Shown: positions 22,032 through 31,732 of the stretch, piece by piece | How the letters are laid out: each line of letters begins with the position of its first letter | How positions within the stretch are numbered: the first letter of the stretch is position 1 | Assembly (NCBI GenBank): GCA_040901765.1 | Contig: JBBDYG010000012.1 | Coordinates: forward strand, 1 to 49,708 | DNA from: JBBDYG01 sp040901765 | Lineage (GTDB): Bacteria > Planctomycetota > Planctomycetia > Pirellulales > Lacipirellulaceae | Length of the DNA: 49,708 nucleotides | Reading direction: 5' to 3' | Program-made: the position numbers and the translations under genes | Notes under the pieces: generated by a model | The model's database searches: none | What the model was told of the DNA's origin: nothing | Seen by the model: the letters and a program-made list of their open reading frames with translations, nothing else

Positions 22032-22720
22032 CGAACAACGTCTCCTTTTGGCTGGAGCCCCCTTCGCCATGTTCACCTCTACCGACTTCCAGCAACGCGC
22101 GATGTCGCCCCACGCCGACCAATCGTCGGCCGCGACGGCAGTTGCCTCCGGCGCACGCACTTGAGGCAACGTGACCGGCGTAAGGAGCACTTCAAAGTGC
22201 CGGGAGTCAGAGAGATAGCGGGATGTGCAAGGGGGGATCCGCACGGTAGGGCGTCAACACCAGTCGAACCAATCCTTGGCTCGATTCAGTCAGGGCCGGT
22301 AGGTTGACGCTCAACGTGTGTGCCGCAGTTGGCACTTGGTGCTTGGCATGCGACATCAATCCGTATCGACCGCCCGAATTGGCCCCTTGAGCACACGCAA
22401 CCGTTTTAGCCTAAATGGTTTACGTCAACTGTTGCGTAAGTTTTTCCATCCACGGAAGGTGATTAGATTGTAGCGATTGTGCGGCCCGCGGTTGCCCGGT
22501 CGATAGCCCCATGCGCCGCTCTTTGCTAGGCTAAAGAATCGACTGCCAACGCGGAGCTTGCAGCCCTTCGATACGAACCATCCACCGCGTGCTTGCGTTG
22601 ACAGTTAAATGGCCCGAGTGTCTCCCCCGCCACACTTCTGCCCGCCGACGTGCCTCCGATTCCCGAATAGCTGTGGATTCCCGCCTCGAAGATTCGGCGT
22701 TCAAATTCAAGGTTTGCATC
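22032..22720. other. Gene-free interval with divergent promoters presumed
   Basis: Lies between divergently transcribed genes at 22031 and 22721. Open frames here are extensions of the flanking genes without coding character. I see no RNA gene, strong hairpin or repeat. Confidence 0.5.
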
Positions 22721-25081
22721 ATGATTGGTCCTTTCCTGGCTCCCGTTCGCTCTCGTTTTCTTAGCGGGGTAGCCTGCCTGCTGGCTGGTTTCGTCTGCTC
22801 GGCGGCGCTTGGCCAATCGGAAGGAGAAGCTGACCCCCTCGATTGGCCCAATTGGCGCGGACCGCAGCAGAACAACACCTCGCTCGAAACGGGCCTTGTT
22901 GATAGCTGGGATCCCGAAGGCGGTGAGGGAAGTAATCTGCTCTGGAAAAAAAAGGGGCTTGCCGGACGTTCCACGCCCATCGTTCTACGGGGCAAGCTCT
23001 ACACGATCGTCCGCGATCAGCCCGGCACTGCGAACGAAGGTGAGATGGTCGTTTGCGCCGATGCCGCCACCGGGGAGATCGTGTGGAAGCACCGCTTCAA
23101 CGTTTATCTGTCCGACGTGCCCGACACGCGCGTCGGTTGGTCGTCGTGCGTAGGCGATCCGGAAACCGGCCGCATCTACGCTCAAGGCGTTGCGGGGTAT
23201 TTTTGCTGCCTGGAAGGCGATACCGGCAAGCTCGTTTGGGACCGCAGCCTGCACGAAGAGTTTGGGCTGATTTCGACCTACGGCGGGCGGACGAACTTCC
23301 CGGTGATTTACGAAGACACGGTAATCGCCAACGCCGTGGTGGTTGGCTGGGGCGACACGCCGCAGTGGGATTTGCTGGCCCGCCCCGCCCACCGATTCAT
23401 GGGCTTCGACAAAGCGACGGGCGAATTGCGGTGGCTAAAGGGCACGAGCATTTCCCCCCCCGACACAACCTATAGCACGCCGGTCGTGACGCGCCTTGCC
23501 GGCACCCCGGCGCTGGTGTTCGGTTCCGCCGACGGCCAGGCCTGGGCCTTGCAAGCCGGCACGGGCTTGCCGATTTGGAACTACCCCTTCTCGCGCCGCG
23601 GGCTGAACACCCCGCCGACCGTCGGCCCCGATGGCAAAGTCTACATCGGCCACAGCGAAGAGAATCTCGTGGGCATCACGATGGGCGCCGTCGTTGCCAT
23701 CGACGGCAACATGAAAGGCGATCTCACCGACAAGGAATTGTGGAAAGAGTTTGAAGTGCTGGCCGGGAAGACCGCTCCGATCCTGATTGACGATCGCCTG
23801 TATGTCACCACCGATTCCGGCAAGCTGCGGATCTACGACGCCAAGACGGGCGAACTTACCAGCCGCGGTCTCGTGCGATTGGGAACTTCGCAGCGAAGCA
23901 CGCCGCTCTATGCTGACGGCAAGCTGTATGTCTGCACGAACGAAGGTCGTTGGTACATCCTCGAACCGAACGAAAGCGGCGCGAAGATTATCCATCGCTT
24001 GCGGCTGAGCGGCGAGTCGAGCGATGGATCGCCAATCGTTTCGCACGGACGAATCTATGTGCCGACGGATGAGTACCTGTACTGCATTGGTAAAGCCGAT
24101 GCGGAACCATCTGCCACCGAAGCTCCGACGAAGCCCCAACCTCCTGCGCCGGACACCACCGCGACGCTCGTGCAAGTAAGCCCCTGGGACACGGTTCTGG
24201 CACCCGGCGGCGAGCAGCCTTATCGGGTGCGGCTGTTCAACAAACGGGGCGAATTCATCCGCGAAGCAAGCGGGGGAGACGTTCAATTCACAGTAACGGG
24301 ACCGGGGCAGATCACATCGGACGGCCTCTACACCGCTCCCAAGCAGTCGAACCACGAGTGCGCCCTGGTGACGTGCAAGGTAGGTGAGTTGCAAGGAACC
24401 GCCCGCATTCGCGTCATTCCTCCCCTGCCCTGGAAGTTTGATTTCAACGAGGACGATGACGTTCCGCTCACGTGGATCGGCGGACGGGTGCGATACGAGC
24501 TTCGCGACGTGGACGGCGAGCGGTTCATGGCCAAACGAACCATCCTGCCGACGTCGAAGAATCCGAGGAACAAGCTCGGAACCCGCAGCCAGATGTGGAT
24601 GGGGCCAGTCGATCTGGCCAATTACACGGTTCAGGCGGATGTCCAGTTGCAAACGGGGGTTGGCAGCGAGTCGCTTGCCGAGACGCTGGAGGACACGCCC
24701 GACGCGCCCCCCGATGCGAATGCGTCGGCCGTGAAAGTCGCCGACATGGGTTTGATCAATAGCCGCTACGCATTCACGATCAGCGGCGCGAGCAAAGAGA
24801 TACGGCTCTATAGCTGGGGTGTGAGCGATCATCGCACGCAGGCCAAAAAGTCCTATCCGGTCGAGCCGTCGGTTTGGTACACGCTCAAGGTCCGAGTCGA
24901 GCCAAAGGGCGACACGGCGCTTGTACAAGGTAAAATATGGAAACGAGGTGAGACGGAGCCGAGCGATTGGTCGATCGAGTTCACCGATCACGCCCCGAAC
25001 CTGCACGGCACTCCCGGCCTGTTCGGCAACTCCCAGCAGGCTGAGTTCTTTGTCGATAACTTGACCGTCACCCCGAACTAG
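22721..25081 (+). CDS. PQQ-like beta-propeller protein with C-terminal sandwich domains
   Basis: 786 residues from ATG 22721; signal peptide to about CSAALGQ. Residues 40-460 carry repeated PQQ-like blades (DWPNWRGPQQNNTSLETGL, VVCADAATGEIVWKHRFNVY, FGSADGQAWALQAGTGLPIW, RIYDAKTGELTSRG, IYVPTDEYLYCIGKADA). A Pro-rich linker leads to an Ig-like segment (PWDTVLAPGGEQPYRVRLFN ... VTGPGQITSDGLYTAPKQSN), then a jelly-roll/LamG-like region (WYTLKVRVEPKGDTALVQGK, NSQQAEFFVDNLTVTPN). No PQQ-ligand cluster is clear, so catalysis is doubtful; it may be a binding or scaffold protein. Next to a second propeller protein. Confidence 0.85.
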   Translation: MIGPFLAPVRSRFLSGVACLLAGFVCSAALGQSEGEADPLDWPNWRGPQQNNTSLETGLVDSWDPEGGEGSNLLWKKKGLAGRSTPIVLRGKLYTIVRDQPGTANEGEMVVCADAATGEIVWKHRFNVYLSDVPDTRVGWSSCVGDPETGRIYAQGVAGYFCCLEGDTGKLVWDRSLHEEFGLISTYGGRTNFPVIYEDTVIANAVVVGWGDTPQWDLLARPAHRFMGFDKATGELRWLKGTSISPPDTTYSTPVVTRLAGTPALVFGSADGQAWALQAGTGLPIWNYPFSRRGLNTPPTVGPDGKVYIGHSEENLVGITMGAVVAIDGNMKGDLTDKELWKEFEVLAGKTAPILIDDRLYVTTDSGKLRIYDAKTGELTSRGLVRLGTSQRSTPLYADGKLYVCTNEGRWYILEPNESGAKIIHRLRLSGESSDGSPIVSHGRIYVPTDEYLYCIGKADAEPSATEAPTKPQPPAPDTTATLVQVSPWDTVLAPGGEQPYRVRLFNKRGEFIREASGGDVQFTVTGPGQITSDGLYTAPKQSNHECALVTCKVGELQGTARIRVIPPLPWKFDFNEDDDVPLTWIGGRVRYELRDVDGERFMAKRTILPTSKNPRNKLGTRSQMWMGPVDLANYTVQADVQLQTGVGSESLAETLEDTPDAPPDANASAVKVADMGLINSRYAFTISGASKEIRLYSWGVSDHRTQAKKSYPVEPSVWYTLKVRVEPKGDTALVQGKIWKRGETEPSDWSIEFTDHAPNLHGTPGLFGNSQQAEFFVDNLTVTPN

Positions 25082-25100
25082 TGCTGTTGCCCCGAGAACC

Positions 25101-25262
25101 TAGCCACGGATGAAACACGGATCGAACACGGATTATTCAGCATATGATCGCAAAGTCGATTGCTTCGATCCGCGAGAACGTGTCTCGATTAACAGTTTCA
25201 ACTTTTTGCAATTCCCGTCCTTTTTTTTCATCCGTGTTCAATCCGTGTTTCATCCGTGGCTA
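25101..25262. repeat. Inverted-repeat cassette 1 (CACGGAT words)
   Basis: Arms 25101-25133 and 25230-25262 are 33-bp inverted copies with one mismatch. Each arm repeats the word CACGGAT three times. It occupies the spacer between two propeller genes. Design resembles cassettes at 31233, 35266, 38611 and 47197. Confidence 0.8.
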
Positions 25263-25305
25263 AAACTCTTTATTGGAACGGTAGCAACTTGATAGCGAGG
25301 ATCGA

Positions 25306-27063
25306 ATGCGAATTGCGAAATTAGCCAGTACATTTGGCTTGGCCTTTATGAGCTTGGCATGTGCGTGGTTCTTGCGCGGCGGGGACGCCGTCTCTGCGGA
25401 GGCAGCGAAAAGCGCCGCAAAAGCTGGCACCGCCGAAATCACGCGCGAATGGACTCAGTGGGGCGGCACGCCCGACAAGAACAACGTGCCGGTCGGTGAG
25501 AACATTCCGCACGAGTGGGAAATCGGCGACTTCGATTACAAGACCGGCGAGTGGGATCCCAGCGGCGCGCAGAACATCAAATGGATCGCGCGGCTCGGTT
25601 CGCAGACTTACGGCAACGCCGTCGTCGCCGACGGGAAGGTGCTCGTCGGCACCAACAACAGCGGCGCGTACTTGAGCCGCTACCCGTCCGAAGTCGATCT
25701 GGGCGTTCTGCTTTGTTTTAACGTCGAGGATGGAAAATTTCTGTGGCAGCACAGCAGCGAGAAACTCGCCACCGGTCGCGTTCACGATTGGCCCATGCAG
25801 GGCATCTGCTCCGCCCCGCTGGTCGAAGGCAAGCGGTTGTGGTTTGTCACGAGCCGCGGCGAGGTTCGCTGCCTTGATATCGAGGGTTTCCACGACGACG
25901 AAAACAACGGTCCCTACAAGGATGAAGAGGTAGTGTCCAAGGACGAGGCCGACGTGATTTGGGTCGTCGACATGATGGGCCAACTCGGCGTGTCGCAACA
26001 CAACATGGCAAGCTGCTCGGTCACTGCCGCCGGCGATCTGCTGTTCGTGAACACGGCCAATGGCATCGACGAAGAGCACAAGTACCTGCCGGCGCCCGAG
26101 GCCGCCAGCTTTATCTGCCTCGACAAGAACACGGGGGAGATACTGTGGACCGACGCTTCGCCCGGCATCAACGTGCTTCACGGCCAGTGGTCGTCTCCCG
26201 CCTACGCGGTGATCGACGACGTGCCGCAGGTGATCTTCGGTGCGGGGGACGGCTGGGTTTACAGCTTCGACGCCCAAGGCGAAGAGAACCCCGACGGCCC
26301 GTACCCGCGCAAGGCGAAGTTGCTCTGGAAGTTCGACGCCAATCCCAAGGAGTCGTTCTACACGGTCAGCGGCAAGGCGACGCGGAATCACATCATCGGC
26401 ACGCCGGTCGTTTACAACAACCTCGTGTACGTCGCCGTCGGCGAAGACCCCGAGCATGGCGAGGGCGTTGGCCATTTGTGGTGCATCGACCCCACGAAAC
26501 GCGGCGACGTCAGCACCGAACTGGCGTTTAATTCCGCCGACCCCGACAACCCGATCGCCCACAAACGCCTGCAGGCGGTGGTTGAGGAGGATGGCGATTT
26601 CGCGCGAGCCAATCCGAAGTCCGCCGCCGTGTGGCATTACAGCGAAGTCGATCGCAACGACGACGGCGAAATTGATTTCGAGGAGACGATGCACCGCACC
26701 TGCGGCACGGTCGCCATCAAGGACGACATTCTGTACCTCGCCGACTTCAGCGGGTTGTTTCATTGCCTCGACGCCAAGACCGGTAAACCCTATTGGGTCT
26801 ACGACATGCTCGCGGCCTGCTGGGCGTCGCCCATGATCGTCGACGGCAAGGTTTATGTCGGCGACGAAGACGGCGACATCAGCATCTTCAAACATTCGTC
26901 GAAGCCCGAGGTAGCGATGAAGGACGAAGACGGCGAAATGCGGCCGCACTACGGCGAAATCAACATGCTCAACTCCGTTTACACAACCCCCGTGGTCGCC
27001 GACAACGTCCTCTACATCTCCAACCGCACTCACCTGTTCGCAATCGAACAGGAAAAAGAATAA
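25306..27063 (+). CDS. PQQ-like beta-propeller protein with EF-hand
   Basis: 585 residues, signal peptide MRIAKLASTFGLAFMSLACA onward. PQQ-like repeats throughout: WTQWGGTPDKNNVPVGENI, VLLCFNVEDGKFLWQHSSEK, GDGWVYSFDAQG, CLDAKTGKPYWVYDMLAACW and KVYVGDEDGDISIF. An EF-hand-like loop, DRNDDGEIDFEE, sits around residue 450, as in many planctomycete secreted proteins, and probably binds calcium. Homologues are annotated as outer-membrane protein assembly factor BamB-like or PQQ-binding-like; function is unproven. Followed by a small receiver-like gene and a DUF1592/DUF1552 pair on the same strand. Confidence 0.85.
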   Translation: MRIAKLASTFGLAFMSLACAWFLRGGDAVSAEAAKSAAKAGTAEITREWTQWGGTPDKNNVPVGENIPHEWEIGDFDYKTGEWDPSGAQNIKWIARLGSQTYGNAVVADGKVLVGTNNSGAYLSRYPSEVDLGVLLCFNVEDGKFLWQHSSEKLATGRVHDWPMQGICSAPLVEGKRLWFVTSRGEVRCLDIEGFHDDENNGPYKDEEVVSKDEADVIWVVDMMGQLGVSQHNMASCSVTAAGDLLFVNTANGIDEEHKYLPAPEAASFICLDKNTGEILWTDASPGINVLHGQWSSPAYAVIDDVPQVIFGAGDGWVYSFDAQGEENPDGPYPRKAKLLWKFDANPKESFYTVSGKATRNHIIGTPVVYNNLVYVAVGEDPEHGEGVGHLWCIDPTKRGDVSTELAFNSADPDNPIAHKRLQAVVEEDGDFARANPKSAAVWHYSEVDRNDDGEIDFEETMHRTCGTVAIKDDILYLADFSGLFHCLDAKTGKPYWVYDMLAACWASPMIVDGKVYVGDEDGDISIFKHSSKPEVAMKDEDGEMRPHYGEINMLNSVYTTPVVADNVLYISNRTHLFAIEQEKE

Positions 27064-27129
27064 TCCACTTCGACCGAAGGTCGTCTCGCCACTGACTGCT
27101 GCCCTCTGCCTACTGCCCGCTTCGATCCC

Positions 27130-27501
27130 ATGTCCCACCGTATTCTCGATGTCGGCCAGTGCGGACTCGATCATTCGACGATCCGCTCCTATCTGACGGC
27201 GAATTTTGACTGTGAAATCGTGCAAGCTCACGGGGCTGACGATGCGCTGCGCTCGCTCAAGCAGAGCGAGTTTGACCTGGTGCTGGTGAACCGCAAGCTG
27301 GACCGAGATTATTCCGACGGCATTGAAGTCATCCGCCAGATCAAAGCCGACGCCGAAACGGCCGAAGTTCCCGTGATGCTCGTGACGAACTACCCCGAGC
27401 ATCAAGAATCCGCGGTCGCCGCCGGCGCCGTTCACGGGTTTGGCAAACTGGAGTTTGGCAAGCCGGAGACGCTTCAAATGTTGAAAGCCGTGCTGAAATA
27501 G
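27130..27501 (+). CDS. Degenerate response-regulator receiver domain protein
   Basis: 123 residues, a stand-alone receiver (CheY-like) fold: RILDVGQCGLDHSTIRSYLT, ADDALRSLKQSEFDLVLVNR, GIEVIRQIKADAETAEVPVM and LVTNYPEHQESAVAAGAVHG with GFGKLEF. The phospho-acceptor Asp position in FDLVLVNRKLD is Asn, and the acidic pair after the first strand is absent, while the conserved Lys is kept. It is therefore probably not phosphorylated and works as a constitutive or pseudo-receiver binding module. Sits 10 nt upstream of the DUF1592-type gene. Confidence 0.8.
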   Translation: MSHRILDVGQCGLDHSTIRSYLTANFDCEIVQAHGADDALRSLKQSEFDLVLVNRKLDRDYSDGIEVIRQIKADAETAEVPVMLVTNYPEHQESAVAAGAVHGFGKLEFGKPETLQMLKAVLK

Positions 27502-27510
27502 TTGAGGGCC

Positions 27511-29388
27511 ATGCAGCGAACGAAACGTCACCTGTTGAGTTGGCTCGTGCTCTCGATGGGTATGGCGACCGGGGTGCAGGCCGAGCCGCCAGAGTTCGAC
27601 GCCGCAGCGGCGGGGCGATTCATCGAGCAATACTGTCTCGACTGCCACAATGCGGACGATCCTCAGGCGGGGTTGAATCTGGCCGGCTTTTCCGGTGCGG
27701 AGTCGCTTGCAGACGCGCGGCCGAAATGGCAGAAGCTCATGCGGCGCGTGAAGCAGCATGAAATGCCACCGCCGGACGTGGACCATCCGCCGCTGGAAGA
27801 GCGAGCGGCGTTCACCAACTGGGTCACTGCAACACTGCACGAGCAAATCTGCGGCGACGGCATTTGGCGCGGCCCCGCGCCGATTCGCCGACTCAATAAG
27901 AGCGAGTACCGCGCCACGATCCGCGACCTGCTGGGCGTCCACTTCGATGCGGCGTATGCGTTGCCGGACGACGGCGCGGGCGGGGAAGGCTTCGACAACG
28001 CGGCGGAGACCTTGTTCCTCTCGCCGCTCCATGCGGAGATGTACCTCGAAGCCGCCAAGCAGGCCTTGGCTTACGCCGCCAAGGACGCGCGGGCGCAAAA
28101 GATCATCTTCGACGGTCAACCTAGCGCCGATCTCTCGGTCGTGGATGCAGCGCGGAAGGTGCTCGAACGTTTCGCCCTGCGGGCGTTCCGCCGGCCCCCT
28201 ACGGCGGAGGAAGTCGATGCGCTCTTGTCGCTCTTCACGGCGGCCCGCCAGTCGCAACAGAGTTTCGAGGAAGCGATTCTCTATGCTCTGCAAGGCGCGC
28301 TCGTCTCGCCCAACTTTTTGTTCCGCGTCGAACAGCGCAGCGAATCGGATCAGCCCGAGCCGCTGAACGACTACGAGTTGGCCACGCGGCTGTCGTATTT
28401 CCTGTGGGGCAGCATGGCCGACGACGCGCTCCTGGAGTTGGCTCGCGAAGGCAAGCTGCGTGACGAAACTGTTTTGCGCGAGCAGATGGTCCGCATGCTC
28501 AAGGACGACAAGTCGCGCGGTCTGGCCGAGAGCTTCATGGGCCAGTGGCTGGGTGTGCGTCGCCTGGGTGTGGAGACGAAACCGAACGCCGAACTTTTTC
28601 CGGAGTTCAATTATGAACTTGAGGACGGCATGCGTCAGGAGCCGATTCGCTTCTTTCAGGAAATCCTCGCCGAAGACCTCAGCTTGATGACTTTGATCGA
28701 CGCCGATTTCACCTATGCCAACAAGGCGCTCGCCCGGTTGTACGAGATCGACAAAACCGCGGGCAAGGAAATCAACGAGTGGACCATTCGCTTGCCGTTG
28801 CCGGAGGGAAGTCCGCGCGGCGGCGTGCTGACGATGGCCGGCGTGCTGACGGCCAACTCGTATCCGCATCGCACGAGTCCCGTGCTGCGCGGCAAGTGGG
28901 TGCTGGAGACGCTGCTCGGCGCGGGGCCGCCTCCGCCCCCGCCCGAAGTACCGGCGCTGCCCGAAGAGCCGCAGGAAACGGCCGTCACGCTCCGCGCCCG
29001 TCTTGAGCAGCATCGGGCCGACGCCACTTGCGCCGCGTGTCACAAGCTGATGGATCCGGTGGGCTTTTGCCTCGAGAACTTCGACGCGATCGGCCGCTGG
29101 CGAACCGAGGACTCGGGCCAGCCAATTGATGCCACCGGCGAACTCCCAAGCGGCCAGCAGTGCGATGGCCCGGAGGGCCTTAAAAAACTGCTGCTGGAGC
29201 GGAAGGACGACTTCGCCCGGCACTTCACCACGAAGCTGCTGGGCTACGCGATTGGCCGGGGACTGGTCGATAAAGACTACTGCGAAGTTGACCGGATCGC
29301 CAAAACGCTGCAAGATAGTGAGTACAAGGCCCAGACCCTCGTGTGGGGCATCATCACCAGTCCACCCTTTACCATGCGCGGCAATTAA
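27511..29388 (+). CDS. DUF1592/DUF1588/DUF1585-type planctomycete protein
   Basis: 625 residues from ATG 27511. Signal peptide, then a cytochrome-c-like CxxCH motif (QYCLDCHNADDPQAGLNLAG), DUF1587 (RRLNKSEYRATIRDLLGVHF), DUF1595 (VLERFALRAFRRPPTAEEVD), DUF1592 (YELATRLSYFLWGSMADDAL, FMGQWLGVRRLG), DUF1588 (GVLTANSYPHRTSPVLRGKW, CAACHKLMDPVGFCLENFD) and DUF1585 at the C-terminus (FTTKLLGYAIGRGL). A second CxxCH is in CAACHK. Normally encoded with a DUF1552 protein, as here. Thought to be a periplasmic redox-type complex in polymer degradation; the role is unproven. Confidence 0.9.
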   Translation: MQRTKRHLLSWLVLSMGMATGVQAEPPEFDAAAAGRFIEQYCLDCHNADDPQAGLNLAGFSGAESLADARPKWQKLMRRVKQHEMPPPDVDHPPLEERAAFTNWVTATLHEQICGDGIWRGPAPIRRLNKSEYRATIRDLLGVHFDAAYALPDDGAGGEGFDNAAETLFLSPLHAEMYLEAAKQALAYAAKDARAQKIIFDGQPSADLSVVDAARKVLERFALRAFRRPPTAEEVDALLSLFTAARQSQQSFEEAILYALQGALVSPNFLFRVEQRSESDQPEPLNDYELATRLSYFLWGSMADDALLELAREGKLRDETVLREQMVRMLKDDKSRGLAESFMGQWLGVRRLGVETKPNAELFPEFNYELEDGMRQEPIRFFQEILAEDLSLMTLIDADFTYANKALARLYEIDKTAGKEINEWTIRLPLPEGSPRGGVLTMAGVLTANSYPHRTSPVLRGKWVLETLLGAGPPPPPPEVPALPEEPQETAVTLRARLEQHRADATCAACHKLMDPVGFCLENFDAIGRWRTEDSGQPIDATGELPSGQQCDGPEGLKKLLLERKDDFARHFTTKLLGYAIGRGLVDKDYCEVDRIAKTLQDSEYKAQTLVWGIITSPPFTMRGN

Positions 29389-29419
29389 CACCCGCCGCTC
29401 GCTGCTTAGCGAGTCTCTC

Positions 29420-30766
29420 ATGCGTAACCGCTTTCCGCTTTCGCGACGCACCTTCCTTCGTGGCACGGGCGTGTCGCTTGCGCTGCCGTGGCTCGAAGGG
29501 ATGTTGCCACGCGCCTCCGCAAGCGCTGCCGTCGCGGATGCCGCGCCGGTGCGGATGGCGGTGCTGTTCATGCCCAACGGCGTGCCGCCGAAGAAATGGT
29601 CGCCGAGCGGCGTCGGGCGTGAGTTTGAGCTGTCATCGATTCTTGAACCGCTCAAAGATTTTAAGAACGACATCGTAATTCCCACGAACCTATGGCATCA
29701 GGCGAGCAACACGGGCGACGGCCACTACGTCAAAACCGCCGGGCTGCTCACGGGAACCACGATCAATAAGACTGTTGGGCTCGATCTCAATTGCAACGGT
29801 GTGTCACTAGACCAGGTCGCGGCGCAAGCGATTGGTCGGCAAACGCCGCTGCCGTCTCTGGAGCTTGGCACCGACCCGGTCGATCTCGGCGTCGATGCCC
29901 AAGTTGGGTACACCCGCGTCTACGGTGGGCACATCTCCTGGAGCGGCCCGACTCGTCCGGTTGCCAAGGAGATCCATCCGCGACTCGTTTACGAGCGGTT
30001 GTTCCGCGCCGCGCAACCGCACGATGCAGCGGCCACCAGCGACAAGCCGTTGCTCGATCTGGTGCTCGGCGACGCTAAGCGGCTGCGGGCGCAGCTTGGG
30101 GGACACGACCGTCAGAAGATTGACGAATACCTCGAATCGGTCCGCGCGCTGGAGCAGCGGCTTGATCGCACCACGTCTTCCGACCGCCAAGCCTGGAAAC
30201 CCCGTGCGGCGGTGGAACATGCGGGTACGCTGCCGGCGGCGATTCCCGAGAGCCATCAAGAACACGTGCAACTGATGCTCGACATGATCGTGCTGGCGTT
30301 TCGCGCCGACGTGACGCGGGTTTCCACGTTCATGTTCGGCAACTCGGTGAGCGGCACCGACTTTTCTTTCCTCGATGGCGTGAAGGGCGGCCATCACCCG
30401 CTCTCGCACCACCAGAACGAAGAAAGCAATCTCAAGCAGTACGAACTGATCGCCCGCTGGCACATTGCCCAGTACGCCTACCTGCTTACGAAGCTTCGCG
30501 AGGTGCGCGAGGGGGAGCGGTCGCTGCTGGAAAACACAATGGTCATGTTCGGCTCCGACCTGCACGACGGCAACCGGCACAGCCCGCACAACCTGCCGAT
30601 CGTGCTGGCCGGCCAGGCCGGCGGCCGTCTGCAAACGGGCCAGCACCTCGAGTTCTCCGCCGACACCCCGCTGGCGAACCTCTATGTCTCGATGCTCACG
30701 GCGATGGGCGTGCCGACCAAGCGGTTCGCCGACAGCACGGGGCCATTGCCGGGCGTGCTGGCCTAG
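29420..30766 (+). CDS. DUF1552 secreted protein
   Basis: 448 residues from ATG 29420. Tat signal SRRTFLRGTGVSLALPWLEG, then MAVLFMPNGVPPKKW, TAGLLTGTTINKT, VSLDQVAAQAIGRQTPLPSL, HISWSGPTRPVAKEIHPRLV, RKIDEYLESVRALEQRL-like KIDEYLESVRALEQRLDR, HHQNEESNLKQYELIARW and MVMFGSDLHDGNRHSPHNLP, all DUF1552 blocks. Encoded 31 nt after its usual partner. The long upstream extension of the frame overlaps that partner and was discarded. The fold is related to the DUF1501/alkaline-phosphatase-like group; reaction unknown. Confidence 0.9.
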   Translation: MRNRFPLSRRTFLRGTGVSLALPWLEGMLPRASASAAVADAAPVRMAVLFMPNGVPPKKWSPSGVGREFELSSILEPLKDFKNDIVIPTNLWHQASNTGDGHYVKTAGLLTGTTINKTVGLDLNCNGVSLDQVAAQAIGRQTPLPSLELGTDPVDLGVDAQVGYTRVYGGHISWSGPTRPVAKEIHPRLVYERLFRAAQPHDAAATSDKPLLDLVLGDAKRLRAQLGGHDRQKIDEYLESVRALEQRLDRTTSSDRQAWKPRAAVEHAGTLPAAIPESHQEHVQLMLDMIVLAFRADVTRVSTFMFGNSVSGTDFSFLDGVKGGHHPLSHHQNEESNLKQYELIARWHIAQYAYLLTKLREVREGERSLLENTMVMFGSDLHDGNRHSPHNLPIVLAGQAGGRLQTGQHLEFSADTPLANLYVSMLTAMGVPTKRFADSTGPLPGVLA

Positions 30767-31732
30767 CGACGGATTTCGGATTTCTCGTTCGAGAGTATCG
30801 GAGAGTTGTTTCGTTTTTCGCATGCGCCGAGCAACTTTCCTTTGGTTTTGCGAATCAATTCGGGTTTCCGCTTGAGGGTTAGTGCAGCCGTAAGGCGTTG
30901 TGTGGCAAACCATTGCGATTTTTCTCGTGTTGCTATCTCCTAGGAATTCTTGCGCCGATTCTTTCACGGGTGCGCAACAAATCGTGCTTCGTTAGCTCCG
31001 CAAGATGCACTCCGCGCACACTGCGAGCGCTGACCATTGCGTAACGGCAACGTCGATGGGAGCGCGCACCGCGAACGATGTCCGAATGCCCGCCGCGGCG
31101 GGTGCGGAATTGTCCCCTCTCCCTGCGGGGGAGGGCTAGGGTGGGGGCGATTAAGGTGGAGGGCGGGCGGGAGTTTTCATGGCGTATAGTATACATAGTT
31201 ATACTTATCTGTCAAGGGGGCTGCATCGTGCGGGGTGGCTGGGGTCGAAGGCGCTAGCCGAAGCCCCCAGCGGAAGTGGCGTAGAGTCTGGCGGATTGGT
31301 GAGCGCAACGTAATGAATGCATGTCAACTCTGGCTTCGCTGGGGGCTTCGCTTCGCTGCGACCCCAGCCACCCGTTTTTCAAGGCCGAGTTGCTGCGATC
31401 CCTGCCGGGATCGTGCGGAGGGATTAATTCGCTGTCCGGTGGTGCGCTGCGCGACCACCAGCCAATTGCTGTCATCCCGCTGGGATGAAGGACGGAGCGT
31501 GGCAGACGTGGCGGGGCGAAAGGAGTTTGTGGCAAATATCGGAACGTTCACTTTGCCGGAGTGCGCTATCCTCACAAAAAGGCCTCGAAATAGTACTGTA
31601 TGGTCGATCGGAGCCAAACCTTCTGTTGCAGCAGCGCAGTTCTACCTAGATAATCAAAGTGAGGGGCAACGCGCTGGATAGCCGATTACAAAAGATCAAT
31701 ACTTCGCAACATTATTGGTTGAGAACTGTTCT
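30767..31732. other. Gene-free interval rich in hairpins
   Basis: No convincing gene in 966 nt. Besides the cassette at 31233-31373 it has several short hairpins: GATCCCTGCCGGGATC (near 31398), CATCCCGCTGGGATG (near 31474) and a TGGTG...CACCA stem (near 31440). A CCCTCTCCCTGCGGGGGAGGG palindrome lies near 31112-31132. This is typical dispersed intergenic repeat material. Confidence 0.5.
31233..31373. repeat. Inverted-repeat cassette 5
   Basis: GGGTGGCTGGGGTCG (31233-31247) and CGACCCCAGCCACCC (31359-31373) are perfect inverted arms. Inside, CCCCCAGCGGAAG is matched by CTTCGCTGGGGG, extending the hairpin. Followed by GTTTTTC. Confidence 0.75.

Noticed and set aside
20983..22307. Several long plus-strand and minus-strand open frames over the Cys-rich gene
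   Set aside because: Low-complexity Gln/Ala/Ser translations are shadows of the repeat; only the minus frame has a signal peptide, ribosome site and terminator.
25321..29685. A 1454-codon open frame on the minus strand
   Set aside because: It lies antisense to a PQQ-like, a receiver and a DUF1592 gene that all show clear family motifs; long antisense frames are common in GC-rich coding DNA.
31235..31681. 148-codon plus-strand frame
   Set aside because: Runs through an inverted-repeat cassette and several hairpins; no recognisable protein sequence.
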